A stretch of DNA of 64,000 nucleotides. It comes from Hypericum androsaemum (taxonomy: Eukaryota > Streptophyta > Magnoliopsida > Malpighiales > Hypericaceae). A model generated the notes under the pieces. The model did no database searches. It worked only from the letters and a program-made list of their open reading frames with translations, and was not told where the DNA came from. Location: contig OZ023195.1 in the NCBI GenBank assembly GCA_963995505.1, positions 4,298,109 to 4,362,108 on the forward strand. The letters are read 5' to 3'. A program made the translations under genes and the position numbers. Within the stretch, counting starts at the first letter, position 1. Each line of letters begins with the position of its first letter. This document shows positions 11,881-23,125 of this stretch, one piece after another.

Positions 11881-13555
11881 AAAGTTAAATTAACTAAAAA
11901 AGAGAGCGAATAAAGTGTTGATATTTTGAAACCATACGAGAATGAGTTGATATTCGGGGTAAGTAAATTTTTATATCAATATTATATTTGAAAAGATTTG
12001 AATTTTAAATTTTTGTGAATTTGTATAATGCTAGTTCATGGTTGTTACTTACAATTATCTCAACCCACAAATTCGATGGAGATACCAGTGGCGGCAGTTG
12101 GAAATTGTTTAGTGGTGTTTAGGTAGATCAAACCAATCAATTAACATTACTTTTTTAGCGTGTAGGTTATGAATAATAAGACCATGGACAACCAAAGATC
12201 ATATCAAACGGGCCATTGATTGGAGCTCTTCCTATTAACCAGTGGGCCCGAACCCATGTCGCCATCTCTCCGGTGGGCCAACTACCCAGACCAAACACGT
12301 TATTATATCCAAAATATTTCCCTCCTAGATTCTAGATTTTTGTTTTGGTCAAAGAAATCTCGAGTTAACCAAGAAGTCTCGAATTAGAATGATTAAAAAT
12401 GTAGCACTGTTAAATCAATACTCGCTGGAAGAGGTCAATTATTTTTCAAAGGTCCCATCCAAATCATTCGGCTCAATGATATGCCTCCTAAGTAATCAAG
12501 CACATTTGGTGCTTAAGAGGAACAAGATAGCTATCTGGCAGCTGGTCAATTATATGCTGGGTTATAATGCTTCCTCGTGTTATTAACGCGTTCGCAAAGT
12601 TGCTTAGTGTTAATGGTTTTGGATAGATTGAGTTGCAGATAGCAGAAAATAAATTTAGTTTAACATATAGCAGATATTAGATCAAATAATTTGTTTGGTG
12701 AGATCAATAAGTAGATTGAAGATTTAATTCGTGTTTGATACATTTATAAATTTCGCGTATAATCCTTCCATAAATGCACTGGAGCAGTGGATATTCCTCG
12801 TATAATCCATGTTTACAAGAAGGTTGAGATTCCGGAAAGGGGTGGAGAAACACCAGGGGCGCTTTTTCTACCGTAAGTTTCCTATAGAATTTTACTACGA
12901 TAGGTTTTACTAAGGCTGCAATTGCAATCTTTCACGAGGGAATTCAAAACACGTAGGTTAGGAATTCAACACTGTCAAAATGCTCTTGGTAAATAATTTG
13001 GGCCTGGAAATGGGCTTTATGGGCCACTTAATTGTTTGTGCTCTGAGCAACTCTCGCAAACTTGCGTCTCGTTTCTTCTAGGCTTATGGGCCAATTGATC
13101 GTCGAAAGACGAGTCTTTTCATAAAATCGAGTTGGACGAAAGGAATCGGGAGAATTTTTTACGTTAAAGAACTGATTCGATTTAGAAGCATAAATTATTA
13201 AATATTATTTGTATTGCCAAAACATAGTAAAATATATATTTTTTGTTTTTTCATAAAAATAAATCTAGTTAGATACTTTTTCAGCTTTCACCGTTTTTAC
13301 AATGTGAAACAAACAAATTATGAATAGTAACGAATATAGACCGCCAAGCTAAATTATATACTATTACCGATTAATTAATAAGTCGAACTTAATAAGATTT
13401 TGTAGTTCTAGAACGTTTACTATATGTCCAAAAAGCGATTGCCCATTCCTGGACCATATACATGACGAGAATAGACGGCCTTCGGGTTCCCCACTTCTAG
13501 TGTCGGTTTTGGGGTTGTCCGTTCACAAAATCAAAAACCATGAAAACGAAAGCTT
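11881..13555. other. Intergenic, nothing recognised
   Basis: AT-rich; only chance ORFs such as 12389-12586. No promoter, RNA gene or repeat end recognised. Confidence 0.5.
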
Positions 13556-13573
13556 AACTCCGAGCACAATTAC

Positions 13574-14034
13574 CGTGGAGACACGGAAACTGTGGTATCG
13601 TTCGTGGGAAGTATGGGCCTTTTTTTGACTTTGATGATGGAGACAGGGAATGCATGAATTGGAAGCACGAGAGCTACATTCTTTACGCTCTCATCTGTTA
13701 TGGCAATTGTCTCCGGTTCAGTGGCATTCAAGCAACATGGGCAGCTTGTTTCGTTAGAGGTTGCTCCGTGCCACAACATGCCTTCTCCGGATCTCAACAC
13801 AGCATCTATGATCAGAGGTGTTAGTCACTAGATACAGTAGCATACAACTCTAGTCTATCCCTCGTGTAGATTAGCTTGAGTTGGATACTAATTATGAGAG
13901 CAAGTTAGCTAGTTTAGTTGCTCATTTAGGTCTTGAAATTTTTAAGCTTTTTGTTTTTATTTTTCTCTTTTCTCATCTCCTTTGGTAACATTTTCTTCTC
14001 TTTATTAATAAAGATTCCTAATTAGTAAAAAAAA
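13574..14034 (+). mobile_element. Retroposed insertion with poly-A tail and 18-bp TSD
   Basis: Flanked by direct repeats at 13556-13573 and 14035-14052 (18 bp, one mismatch; shared core AGCACAATTAC). The 3' end has TTATTAATAAAG followed by a short A-run at 14027-14036. This is the hallmark of target-primed insertion by a LINE machinery. The 460-bp body has a broken coding-like stretch (about 13574-13830) and a T-rich tail like those of plant L1 elements. Best reading: a 5'-truncated LINE; a processed retrocopy is possible. Confidence 0.75.
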
Positions 14035-14283
14035 AACTCCCAGCACAATTACAAAAAACTACAGAGACCCTATACTACTGTACCCTATTTTGATTTTGGT
14101 TATCGTAAAATTTCGAATTCAAATCTTATGAATAAACAAGATAATTGATTGGCTACAACTTTTAGAATTGTGGATCGACGCAAACAAATACATGATAATT
14201 GATTGTCTACAACTTTTACGGCGGTAACACAATTTACAAATTATCCCAACCGCATAAGAATTAAGAAACTTAACTCTTATCGG

Positions 14284-15476
14284 CTACCGCACGGTAAATT
14301 TACAATTACCGTAACCTATGGCCCTCTTCATATCCCCCAACCGCAAATCTGAGCACGTGAACACCAACCTCTCCTTCAACCACGAACAATCGTCCTTACT
14401 CACCACCGGGTTCTGCACGCTCCCCCATTCGCCACAACCCCACGCGCCAACCTCGCAGAAGAACACCTCCTTGGGAGCCAAGCAATTCACGACGTACACC
14501 GAGTCCCCCGCGAAGCTCACGCTAACGGACGACCGGGCACTCGAGGCCTCGGACCCCAGCCTCTCCACCATCTCCCGCGGCATCCCTACCATCATCCGTT
14601 TGATCTCCAACGACCGGTCGTCCAACTCGCAGAGCTCCACCCGGCTGACTCTCTCCTGGCTGTCGGATCGCGTCATCCCCACCATCATCAAACGGCTCCC
14701 GCAGAAGCCAACCGCGCAGCAACAGAGACTGTCGTTTGTGTCGTCGCGGTGGCGGTTAATAGTGTACGGACCGAGCCAGTCCTTGGTGCGGGGGTCGAAC
14801 TTGTAGGTGACGCCGGAGCGCTTCTCGGCGATGAAGAGGTGGTTGGCTCCGGCGGCGACGGAGAGCCACGTGGAGGCTGAGGATCCGTTGAAGTCCCAGG
14901 GCATGGACTCCGACGTCTCCCATTGCTTGGTCTCCACCAAGTCGTAGACCTCCACCCCCAGCGGGTCGTCCTCGAAGTCGAACGTCCCGCCGGCGACGAC
15001 GACGTACCTCCCGCCGACGACCGCCACCACCGGGTTGATCCTCCACATCCGCGGGGGGTCCACGTGGCGCCACCCTCCCACGTGGAGGGGATCGTCGAAC
15101 GAGAGGGAGAATCTCGAGGGCGAGAGCATGTAGAGCACGCGCGAGCTGGAGGAGCGGAGGGTGGAGAAGTACGTGTCCACGTCTACGTCCACCTTGTTCG
15201 CGCGTGTTATGTCGTACCACAAGCGCGAGCGCGGGTCGTAGGCGTGGACGGATGTGTTGTAGGGCGGGCGGTCGGTCGTCTGCTTGTGGAGAACGAGCCA
15301 GGGTTTGGGCGGGTTGACGTAGCGGAGAGAGGACGAAACGCAGCGTTTCCAGGGTCGGAGACGAGGCTGGCCGGAATGAGGTCGGGGAGCGGCACGTGGG
15401 AGAGGATCGACTCGAGGAGGTCGTCGCTGTGGACGGGGTTTAGAAGCTTGATCTCACTAGAGACATGTTTGGCCAT
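14284..15476 (-). CDS. Kelch-type F-box protein with one frameshift
   Basis: Intronless, about 397 codons. ATG at 15476 opens a short tail and an F-box (DDLLESILSHVPLPDLIPASLVS), the SCF/SKP1-binding module; the rest gives kelch-like repeats (GGRYVVVAGGTFDF, LFIAEKRSGVTYKFD, GFCGSRLMMVGM) likely forming a beta-propeller substrate domain for ubiquitin ligation. Length and layout resemble Arabidopsis At1g23390 (from memory). Near 15349-15356 one base is missing: the frame leaves ..LVSDP and the family-like WKRCVSSSLRYVNPPKPW resumes in another frame. There is no other break in over 1 kb, so this is either a very recent pseudogene or a sequence error. GC is much higher than in the flanks. A TATA box lies 71 bp upstream. 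Confidence 0.85.
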
Positions 15477-15546
15477 TTTAAAGGATAATGTGGTTAAATT
15501 AATTGCGTGGTTGAGGAAAATATGTTTTGTTGGGGGTGGTTCAATA

Positions 15547-15555
15547 CTTTATATA
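15547..15555 (-). promoter_or_regulatory. TATA box of the F-box gene
   Basis: TATATAAAG on the minus strand, about 71 bp upstream of the ATG at 15476, a normal plant distance when the leader is short. Confidence 0.6.
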
Positions 15556-15639
15556 GAAGCAGCAGGTACACTTAGGCTGATGACGTCTGATCTGGAGCTG
15601 ATTCGAATTTTTATGTTTCTTTGATACGATTGGTCGGTC

Positions 15640-18600
15640 ACATATTTTAAAATAATGATAATTCATATAAATATATGAATAGCACTCAAATGGTAGATCA
15701 AAATTATTATTTAATTTTTAATTTCAACACTGATAATATAACTGTATTAAAATTTTATTCAAAAGACAAATAAGTATGTGCATTTTCTCCTCGAGGAATG
15801 GCATTGACATCATCGATTAGATTTATGTGAGCGGTTGACAAACATTTATTAACAAAAGATCAGGGGAATGATTTTATTATTAGGTCAGTTGCAACTTGTT
15901 GGTCATATAGAGCTATGAAATCGGGATATGTATTTAAGTGATTGATTAAATATAAATGACCAATACAAACAGAGAGTTTAAAAATTACTAAAGATGTGCG
16001 ACGTAACCAAATGAGCCCAAAAATGCATGGTAAGTAATAATAACATAAATGATTTCCACAATTCATTGATCTCACGTGTCATGTATTTATGGCCAGCAGA
16101 AAATTATAGCAACTTTAAGTATACGAGTCTCTGAATAATTAAAGTCGATTATCACAGATTCTCTTAAAAAAATTCTCACCAACAGATATTTAGATAAATT
16201 TGTAATAAACTTATAATCTTAACTGAGTTTTAATCTTTGAAAATGTGATAATGTTTATTATTTATTGAAAGAGCTTCAAGTCTTTAATATCAAAATAAAA
16301 GGTGACGTAAACCAAAAAATATATCTTCCTTTAAATGTGCGTTTTTTTTATCAAGCATGGAGATCTAAGACCCGTCTTAAATCACTCCAACTTCCATCTA
16401 TTGCTACATAAGAAACCGTAGCAAATAAGTTGTTTTTATCAACAATAATCAGTTTTTTTCTCGCGCAAATCACAAATTATTAAAATGTTCATATTATTAA
16501 CAATTTTAAGTAAACGTTTGAAAATAATGAAATTCATTACAATTGATTTATTATCTTCTCTCATAAAATATTTCATTTAACAAACAGATGGAAAACTTAG
16601 CTGGTTACTCTTGAATGAACGACACAATTAAGTAAATTTTATTAATGTGCCAAAAAGGAAATATTTATCAATTTTTTCATGTATTGTGAATAATTGTATA
16701 CTTGGGTTTAGAAAACGGGCCAAACCACATGAAATTAAAAATAAGAACTGCAAAATAATTCTTAATTTGATTTTTGTCGAGAAATAAATTCTTATTTAGT
16801 AACCCAGAATTGAGCTTTCCAATTTTCAGAAGGGAAAAACTGATGAATTGCTTTTTTTTAGGGAAAAATGAATTGATTTTCGTAAACAGACAAAAAAAGG
16901 TTTAGTGCCAACTACCATACCACTCCTACCAAGTCTCGACTTTTCAGGACGCACATGTGATTAAAGTGGTTAATGGTAGTTTTGCTACCATTACCAAATT
17001 TGAAGTTATGTTATTTAACTATACTCAAATTTAAATTAATTAATTTAATTGATATTTGTACAATATGAATTTTTTTTAAAGATAAATATTGTACTTTTTT
17101 ACATTTATCCAAATTTTTTTTGAAAAGTAAATATTACAACTTGTTATACTTGCTATCAACATGAGGTGATTTTCAGAAGAAATTTTTTTTTTAGCAATAA
17201 ATGCTCCCATTCACCCGGCCATCTAGAAACAACTAATATTCTTCAATATTATTTTCACGGAACTTATTGATCAAGAGAAATTTAAGTCCTTCGTACAATT
17301 CGGTAAACGTTACCTTATTAGTTTGCAAATTGACGATGTCTCTGAATAGTAAACATCCGAATAAATAAATCAACATGAGATTCGATGCCTCAACGGGAAA
17401 TTGGTTATTTATAAGAATGGTTTATACATACATCTCTTACCAAGAAAAGTAATTTTTTCAAAAATACCACACTACGAAATTATTAATTTAGGTTGAATAG
17501 TAGAGCTTTTAATTGGTGAAAAAAAATTTCTAATAAATATTTAACACTAATTCTAATAGTTCAAATTCGAAATTTATCAATTATTATCCGAAAAGTAAAC
17601 CTTTGAATACACGCGAGGAGAAAAAGACCGTATCTTTGACGGGTTCGTTAAAACTAGTCTGTCTCGAAGACTGTATCTATTGGAGTCAAGGCAAGTTTAG
17701 CTCGTGGCGGAACCACGTCGGATTTTCGCCCATCAAAACTCGACGTTTGCTTTTCCAGAACCTCGCTAATCCTTGTTGGCTACAACTACTTTTTTTATGT
17801 ACGTTGTAGGCTACACAACTTAATTATTTCCCCCCGTATTTTTACGTTGACAAAATTATTTTCCCACATTACTATATACATATTTACATATATACCTATA
17901 AATGAAACTGATCCCAAAAAATTAAACAACATAAACATTAATACCATAATTAAAAATATAATTTTTATTTATGCTATCACATATCCAAATGCATACCGTA
18001 TTAACTGATTCAAATTAAAATATCATAAAAAATTGATTCAAATTAAATTCAGGTAAGAAGTTTGAAAAGTGAAATTTCGCCAATAAATTTATATAGAGTA
18101 AACTAATTAATGATCGGATGTTGTATCTGGCCGAAGAGGAGGCGTCGAAGCGTAACAATCACGATTGAGCACTCAATAACTGGCCAAACTTTTTTGTGGT
18201 CCTAACGGTTAAGTGATGGACAATGCCACAATTGGAGAATTGCTACTGATTAATACATGTTGAAAATAAACAGGCGGCGTCTCAATTACAGGGTTAATAC
18301 GTAACATCATCCCAAAGTGAATTTTCAATTCTCATTTTCCATGTTTGAAGTTTCCACTGATTTTTTTAATTTTGTCAAAATATCATGATACGTAGTTGTG
18401 CGAGCATCAATGAATTATGAGACTCGTTAGCGTAATTGACTATGATACTATATTATAATTTCCGAATCTAACTCAAAATAGTAAGAAAATGAATATCTGA
18501 ATTTTGTAAATTTATAAAGAAGCCTAAAACATTTGGTAATTTTTGACTCTATTAATAATAATGCCGTTTGAGGCTTCAAGACACAATGGCAAATAAAAAT

Positions 18601-19067
18601 TAGTGACTGGTTTAATTAAGTAGGGGAATAATGCACAATTACTGCAAGTGAGAAGTGATTACTAACTCATAATTTATTATCTTTACTAGCAAGGTATTTT
18701 TGTAAAAAATCGAATGGTTGAGTGCTTTATCTTTCAATCTGACATTTTTAATTATAAATATATATAGTAAGAATATATAAGTCTATGAAATCACATCATA
18801 GTAAGTTGAATTAAACCTTAAATAAATGCGTATGCCATTTTTTATAAGCGAATGCGTATGTAATACCTCGTTACAAAATTAATAATAATTTCTTCTTTAG
18901 TTTTCGGTGCGTATGCCAATTAATAACCTCTTCGGGAAAAAGAAAAATGACTTCCCCTGTCTTTAGAAAATTCCTATGTACGGAAAATTCAAAAGATTAA
19001 ATTTAGTTAGGCGTCCCTAAATCTACACAATTTTTTTTTGATAAGTACGAGAAGAAGAAATATGATG
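15640..19067. other. AT-rich intergenic stretch, nothing recognised
   Basis: Long AT-rich sequence with short chance ORFs (15860-16075, 17603-17809) showing no family signal. No TE ends recognised until the TSD of Copia copy 2. Confidence 0.5.
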
Positions 19068-19072
19068 GAAAG
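19068..19072 (+). repeat. Target site duplication, left (Copia copy 2)
   Basis: GAAAG immediately before the TGTTGG start of the LTR; identical GAAAG at 26011-26015 right after the other LTR. Confidence 0.9.
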
Positions 19073-19666
19073 TGTTGGACCTTGAGCCCATCAGGCAATT
19101 ATTATTGTGCCTGATTGGGCCCAGGCCCATCAGTTGGGTTGGATGGGCCGGTAAACCCGTGTTGACTGGCCCCAATGCCACGTATGCGCCATGTCAGCAT
19201 GACGCGGCGCCGATGCAGTTGCCGCCAAAGGTGGCAGCCTACGTGGCACGCTGACGTGGCGCCACATGGCAAAGCTAGGGGATAGCTTTGCCACGCGGCG
19301 CGCCACGTGACGGACACGCGGTCCAGAGTGCCACGTGATGCGCCATGTGGCGGACACGCGGTCCGAAGTGCCACGTGGCGTATTCTGGTGTGCCGGATTT
19401 CCCTATAAAAGGGAAAATCCGGCTGGACCAATCGGATAGTTTGCCCACAACCACTTAATAAGAAAGGAAAAATTCTGGATTAGTTCCTGAATTTTGATCA
19501 GATTTTCTATTGAGAAAATCCGTGAAAATCAAGCACGAAGACTTTGTGAACCCGAACCTGTGGACCTCTTGCTTCAACAAGTAAGTGATTTATTATTAAT
19601 GAATTAGTTTGTTAATTAAATGGGTTTAACATTTAATTACTCGTTAATTACGCGTCGAATCCGTCA
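19073..19666 (+). repeat. 5' LTR of Copia copy 2
   Basis: 594 bp, TGTTGG..CCGTCA. TATA box at 19404-19410. Shorter than its partner (720 bp): it lacks repeat units of the G-box array and about 40 bp near 19530 that the other LTR keeps. Confidence 0.94.
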
Positions 19667-19668
19667 AT

Positions 19669-19680
19669 TGGTATCAGAGC
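19669..19680 (+). other. Primer binding site, copy 2
   Basis: TGGTATCAGAGC, identical to the PBS at 4935, two bases after the LTR. Confidence 0.95.
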
Positions 19681-19774
19681 ATGGTTGAAACCATATTTTG
19701 ATGATGATATGATGTTTTAATTCAAGTAATTATGTGATTTATTGAGTTAAAAATCGTATTAATTATAATTTTAT

Positions 19775-19960
19775 ACCAACCTGCCGCGTATAGTTTAGTC
19801 GTCTCTTTATGCGAGGGTTGATTCTCCAGTTTCGGATGCCTCTGGCTGGGAAGAAGCCCTAATCTTCGAGTCAGGAGATACCTTGAGACCTATCAAGTAA
19901 AGAAAGCAGAATCCTATTTTATTTAGTTTAGAAGAAGGCTTTGTCTCGTCCCTTCCCATG
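19775..19960. other. 186-bp insert in the leader of copy 2
   Basis: Copy 1 reads straight across this point (near 5040) while copy 2 carries about 186 extra bases with no poly-A tail and no clear target duplication. Part of it (TAGTTTAGTCG, then GGGTTGATTCTCC about 30 nt later) loosely resembles tRNA A and B boxes, so a SINE is possible. Its purine-rich right half with no TSD would also suit filler DNA, perhaps organellar. Origin unresolved. Confidence 0.5.
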
Positions 19961-20715
19961 GAAAATCATAATCTGTTGAACTTTAATGTAATTAATTTAG
20001 AACCAGCAGGACTAAACTAAAATTTTGCCTAACCACGCGGGCAAATTCGTGCATGCGTGAAACCTTAAGGTACCAATCTGAAATTAGACCGCTTACGTGG
20101 CACCTGCGTGTCATGGACTTCGGTGCAATTATCGAAAAACTTGGGGATTAATTAAAAATTTGTCCAAAAATTCCCAAATCGACAAAAACCCTAATCGGCG
20201 ATTTCGCTCCGAATCGAATTCCGTCGATTTCGTCGGAAATCCGACGATATCGACGCCGTAGATCGACGATAGTCGATTCTCCGGTTTCTCCTTGACGTTT
20301 CGATACCACTTTTGTGGATCGACGTCACCAGAATCGCGAGATCGAAGTCGACGACGACGGAGAGACGCAGAACGGAGAAGATGACTGCGACGGAGAACAG
20401 CCGTATGACGGCCCGCGCGGCTGCTACAGACGTGATCGCGATGCCGAGACGAGTCGATTGCAATCGGTCTCGGCCGGTGGTTCGCCGCCGTTACGCGGCG
20501 GTCGTAGGTGGAGCGGCGGTCGGAATTTTCGCCGATCGCGGGAGAAGAGAGAGAAAAGGAAGGGAAAATCTGCGAGGGACAAAATCGTAATTTTATGATT
20601 TTACTCGAAAATATTTATACCCGGGTCAAGAAAATCAAAAAAATGGACGGATTGGCCTAGTTTATTGGTTCGACCTAACCCGATTTACCTTCAATTTTGA
20701 CTTAATTGGACTTAA

Positions 20716-20777
20716 ATGTTGGATTTTTCCTCTTTTAATTGAATAAATGTTGGATTTTTCCTCTTTTAATTGAATAA
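20716..20777 (+). repeat. 31-bp tandem duplication in the leader
   Basis: The unit beginning ATGTTGGATTTTTCC occurs twice in a row with period 31; copy 1 has no such duplication at the equivalent point. Confidence 0.85.
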
Positions 20778-21045
20778 AATAAATTTTTATTCAATTAAAA
20801 TCCTATAAATTGATAAAAATTTTGAGAAATTTTTGTCAATTAGGTTTAATAAAATTATAACGATATTTTAATAAACTTAAAAATATTTTGGAACGAGTTC
20901 CGAGATATGCTAAAGTTAAACTAAAATCACATAAATTGATCCATAATATGATCATAAAAAGATTGAAAAATGAATTTTTTTCAATCCTATTTTGGGAAAA
21001 TATAAGAATTAACCCGAAATTGAATTACAATTGTTGTAAGATTTG

Positions 21046-21627
21046 ATGGCTACTGGAGAAAGGTATCTGAACTTCTGTGCAACAGAACTTCGACAAAAGA
21101 TTCTGAAGCGCCGTTTATCGCTGCGTGTGCCTAAGGATGACATGTATGTTATCGTCGAGCACATTGAGGCTGTTCACCGGGAGATGCAAGAATGCATCTG
21201 GGCCGGAGGTTACGATCATGGAGAGGACTGGCCCTCTATGTTTCGAGACCTCCTGGTCACGCTAAAAATCCAAGAAGATATGAGTATATTCTCGGCACCT
21301 GAGTTCAATACCCATAGAGATGCTCTCTATGGTTTGATTCACTTTCTCGAGGAGAGGGGTCTTCTCAGAGAAATGATACCTTCTCCAGTTCTGGAGCTGA
21401 GAAGCGGGTTGATCTTGAACCGCTACCTCGCTAAGGAATACCATTACAGTTTTTCTCCGCTCCTGATCATCTGGATTATGGATTCAATTCCAGTTCCGGA
21501 AAGTACCCTGGAACTTCTCGCCGGATCGTCCTCGCACTCGGTCCCCACAGGATCGTCCTCAGACCCGGATCCAGATATGTATCTGGATTCTCCTACCGGA
21601 TCACCTGGACATCCGATCCCCGTGTGA
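21046..21627 (+). CDS. Extra pre-gag ORF of the Copia family, intact (193 aa)
   Basis: Open from ATG 21046 to TGA 21625-21627, between LTR/PBS and gag, about 360 bp before gag. The copy at 6096-6677 has exactly the same length with no indels, although flanking leader and gag-pol have several, which suggests past coding constraint. Residues 30-145 form a compact, charged domain with conserved MYVIVEHIEAVHREMQEC and LELRSGLILNRYLAK; residues 150-193 are rich in Ser, Pro, Asp and Gly. No transmembrane segment is obvious, apart from a short hydrophobic patch LLIIWIM near 140. I recognise no family: it is not zinc-knuckle Gag, protease or envelope. It could be an accessory protein, a captured host piece, or an N-terminal Gag-like remnant. 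Confidence 0.6.
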   Translation: MATGERYLNFCATELRQKILKRRLSLRVPKDDMYVIVEHIEAVHREMQECIWAGGYDHGEDWPSMFRDLLVTLKIQEDMSIFSAPEFNTHRDALYGLIHFLEERGLLREMIPSPVLELRSGLILNRYLAKEYHYSFSPLLIIWIMDSIPVPESTLELLAGSSSHSVPTGSSSDPDPDMYLDSPTGSPGHPIPV

Positions 21628-21988
21628 TTACATGTTTAACTGTCCCCATGTACATATGTTATTTTTAGGGGAATTTTGTACAATAGGTTGAGACCTTGTA
21701 TGAGTTTTTTGTACATGCGTGTATAAGGTCAGAATGTACAAATGTATGTAATTAAATAAAAATATTTGTTTACTTACTTCCACTTGAATTTACTATCGAT
21801 GAACTTTAAACGGTTGAAGTTTAAGATTAATACTTGAACGGTGAGGGGAAGCATGCCCGCAACCCACTTCAATTTTGAGATTAATCAAGAACTTCATATC
21901 GTTAAAAAGTTATTAGTGAATAGTAAATTGTATCATATTGCCAAATCAAACTTCTAATATGTTCTCATTTTAAAAAATTCCTATAGAA

Positions 21989-23125
21989 ATGTCAGTTGCT
22001 TCTAGATCCATCATAGCTGAGCTAAATCGTGAGCTAAAACTCAACGGTGAAAACTATGAGAATTGGAGCATGAAAATCCAATATGTGCTTGAAGAACAAG
22101 AGGTTCTGGAGCACATACATGTGATAATGGATGAGCCTGAAGAAGGCACAACTGCTCAACATAAGCGAGACAAAGAAGCTTATGTTATTTGGAAGAGAAA
22201 GAACACTACTGCTTGATTGATTTTGTTGAGTTCAATGATGGATGATATCACAAGACAATTTTGCGTGCATGACAACGCGAAAGAGTTATGGGATGTTCTC
22301 AAACAAAAATTCGAAAAGCTTTCAGTGCCGAAGCTGTGTACTTTGACCATAAGGTTTGACACCTTTAAAAAGCGTCCGGAGGTTCCCCGAGGAAACACTT
22401 GAGAGTATGTCCAATATGATCAGTGAACTGGCAGAGGCTGGTCACATACTCAGCAACGAGCAGCAGATTCAAGCTGTCATCCGTTCTCTACCACCAAGTT
22501 GGGAATAGATGAAGATGAATCTTACCCATTCCAATCATTTGGTAACATTTGATGATGTTGCCAGACACCTTGAGCTGGAGGAAGATCGCCTCCTAGCTAT
22601 GAAATCCCACCCTGAAGCCCATTCGATTTGTTCGACTGGGAGTGGTGGGAAAAAGAAGAAAGATAAAGGGAAGGGTAAGTGTAAACAAACTCCAAAGGCT
22701 GAAAATCATGGAACCAAGTTGGATGGCTCCAAGGCTAAAAAGAACAAGTGGTTTAATATTTCAAAAGTGAAATATTTTAACTGTCAACAAAAGGGACATT
22801 TTGCAAAAGATTGCAAGATGTCCAAGCAGGTACATCTAAACTCAAGTGTGAGTAAGTTGTATGTATCCTCTTGTACCCTTCTAACTGAGTCACATTCTAT
22901 ATAGGTGATTGATTCAGGAGCGACAGACCATATAGCTAGAGACCGTTGTTCGTTCGTTGAGTACAGGCGGTTATCGGCTGGAGCAAAAACTATTTTTGTC
23001 GGTAACAACTCGTGCGTGGATGTGAAAGGCCTGGGCACTTATAGATTACACCTTCGTGGTGGTCGTGCCCTTCTTTTACATGACGTGTTGTTTGCTCCAG
23101 ACATACGAAGGAACCTAATCTCAGT
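21989..23125 (+). pseudogene. Copia gag and protease, copy 2, decayed
   Basis: Starts MSVASRSIIAELNRELKL like copy 1. Broken by TGA at 22214-22216 (CGA in copy 1), an indel near 22390, TAG near 22506 and TAG just before the protease (near 22902; TGG in copy 1). The zinc knuckle is retained but its first Cys is Tyr (YFNCQQKGHFAKDC). The protease DSGA motif is present near 22911. Collinear homology stops at 23125, where the inverted block begins. Confidence 0.9.

Noticed and set aside
13570..13800. 76-codon minus ORF with a CPCC motif
   Set aside because: It lies inside the TSD-flanked retroposon, whose tail is on the plus strand; no convincing domain.
14318..15624. Plus-strand ORFs opposite the F-box gene
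   Set aside because: GC-rich antisense shadows; the minus strand has clear F-box and kelch motifs.
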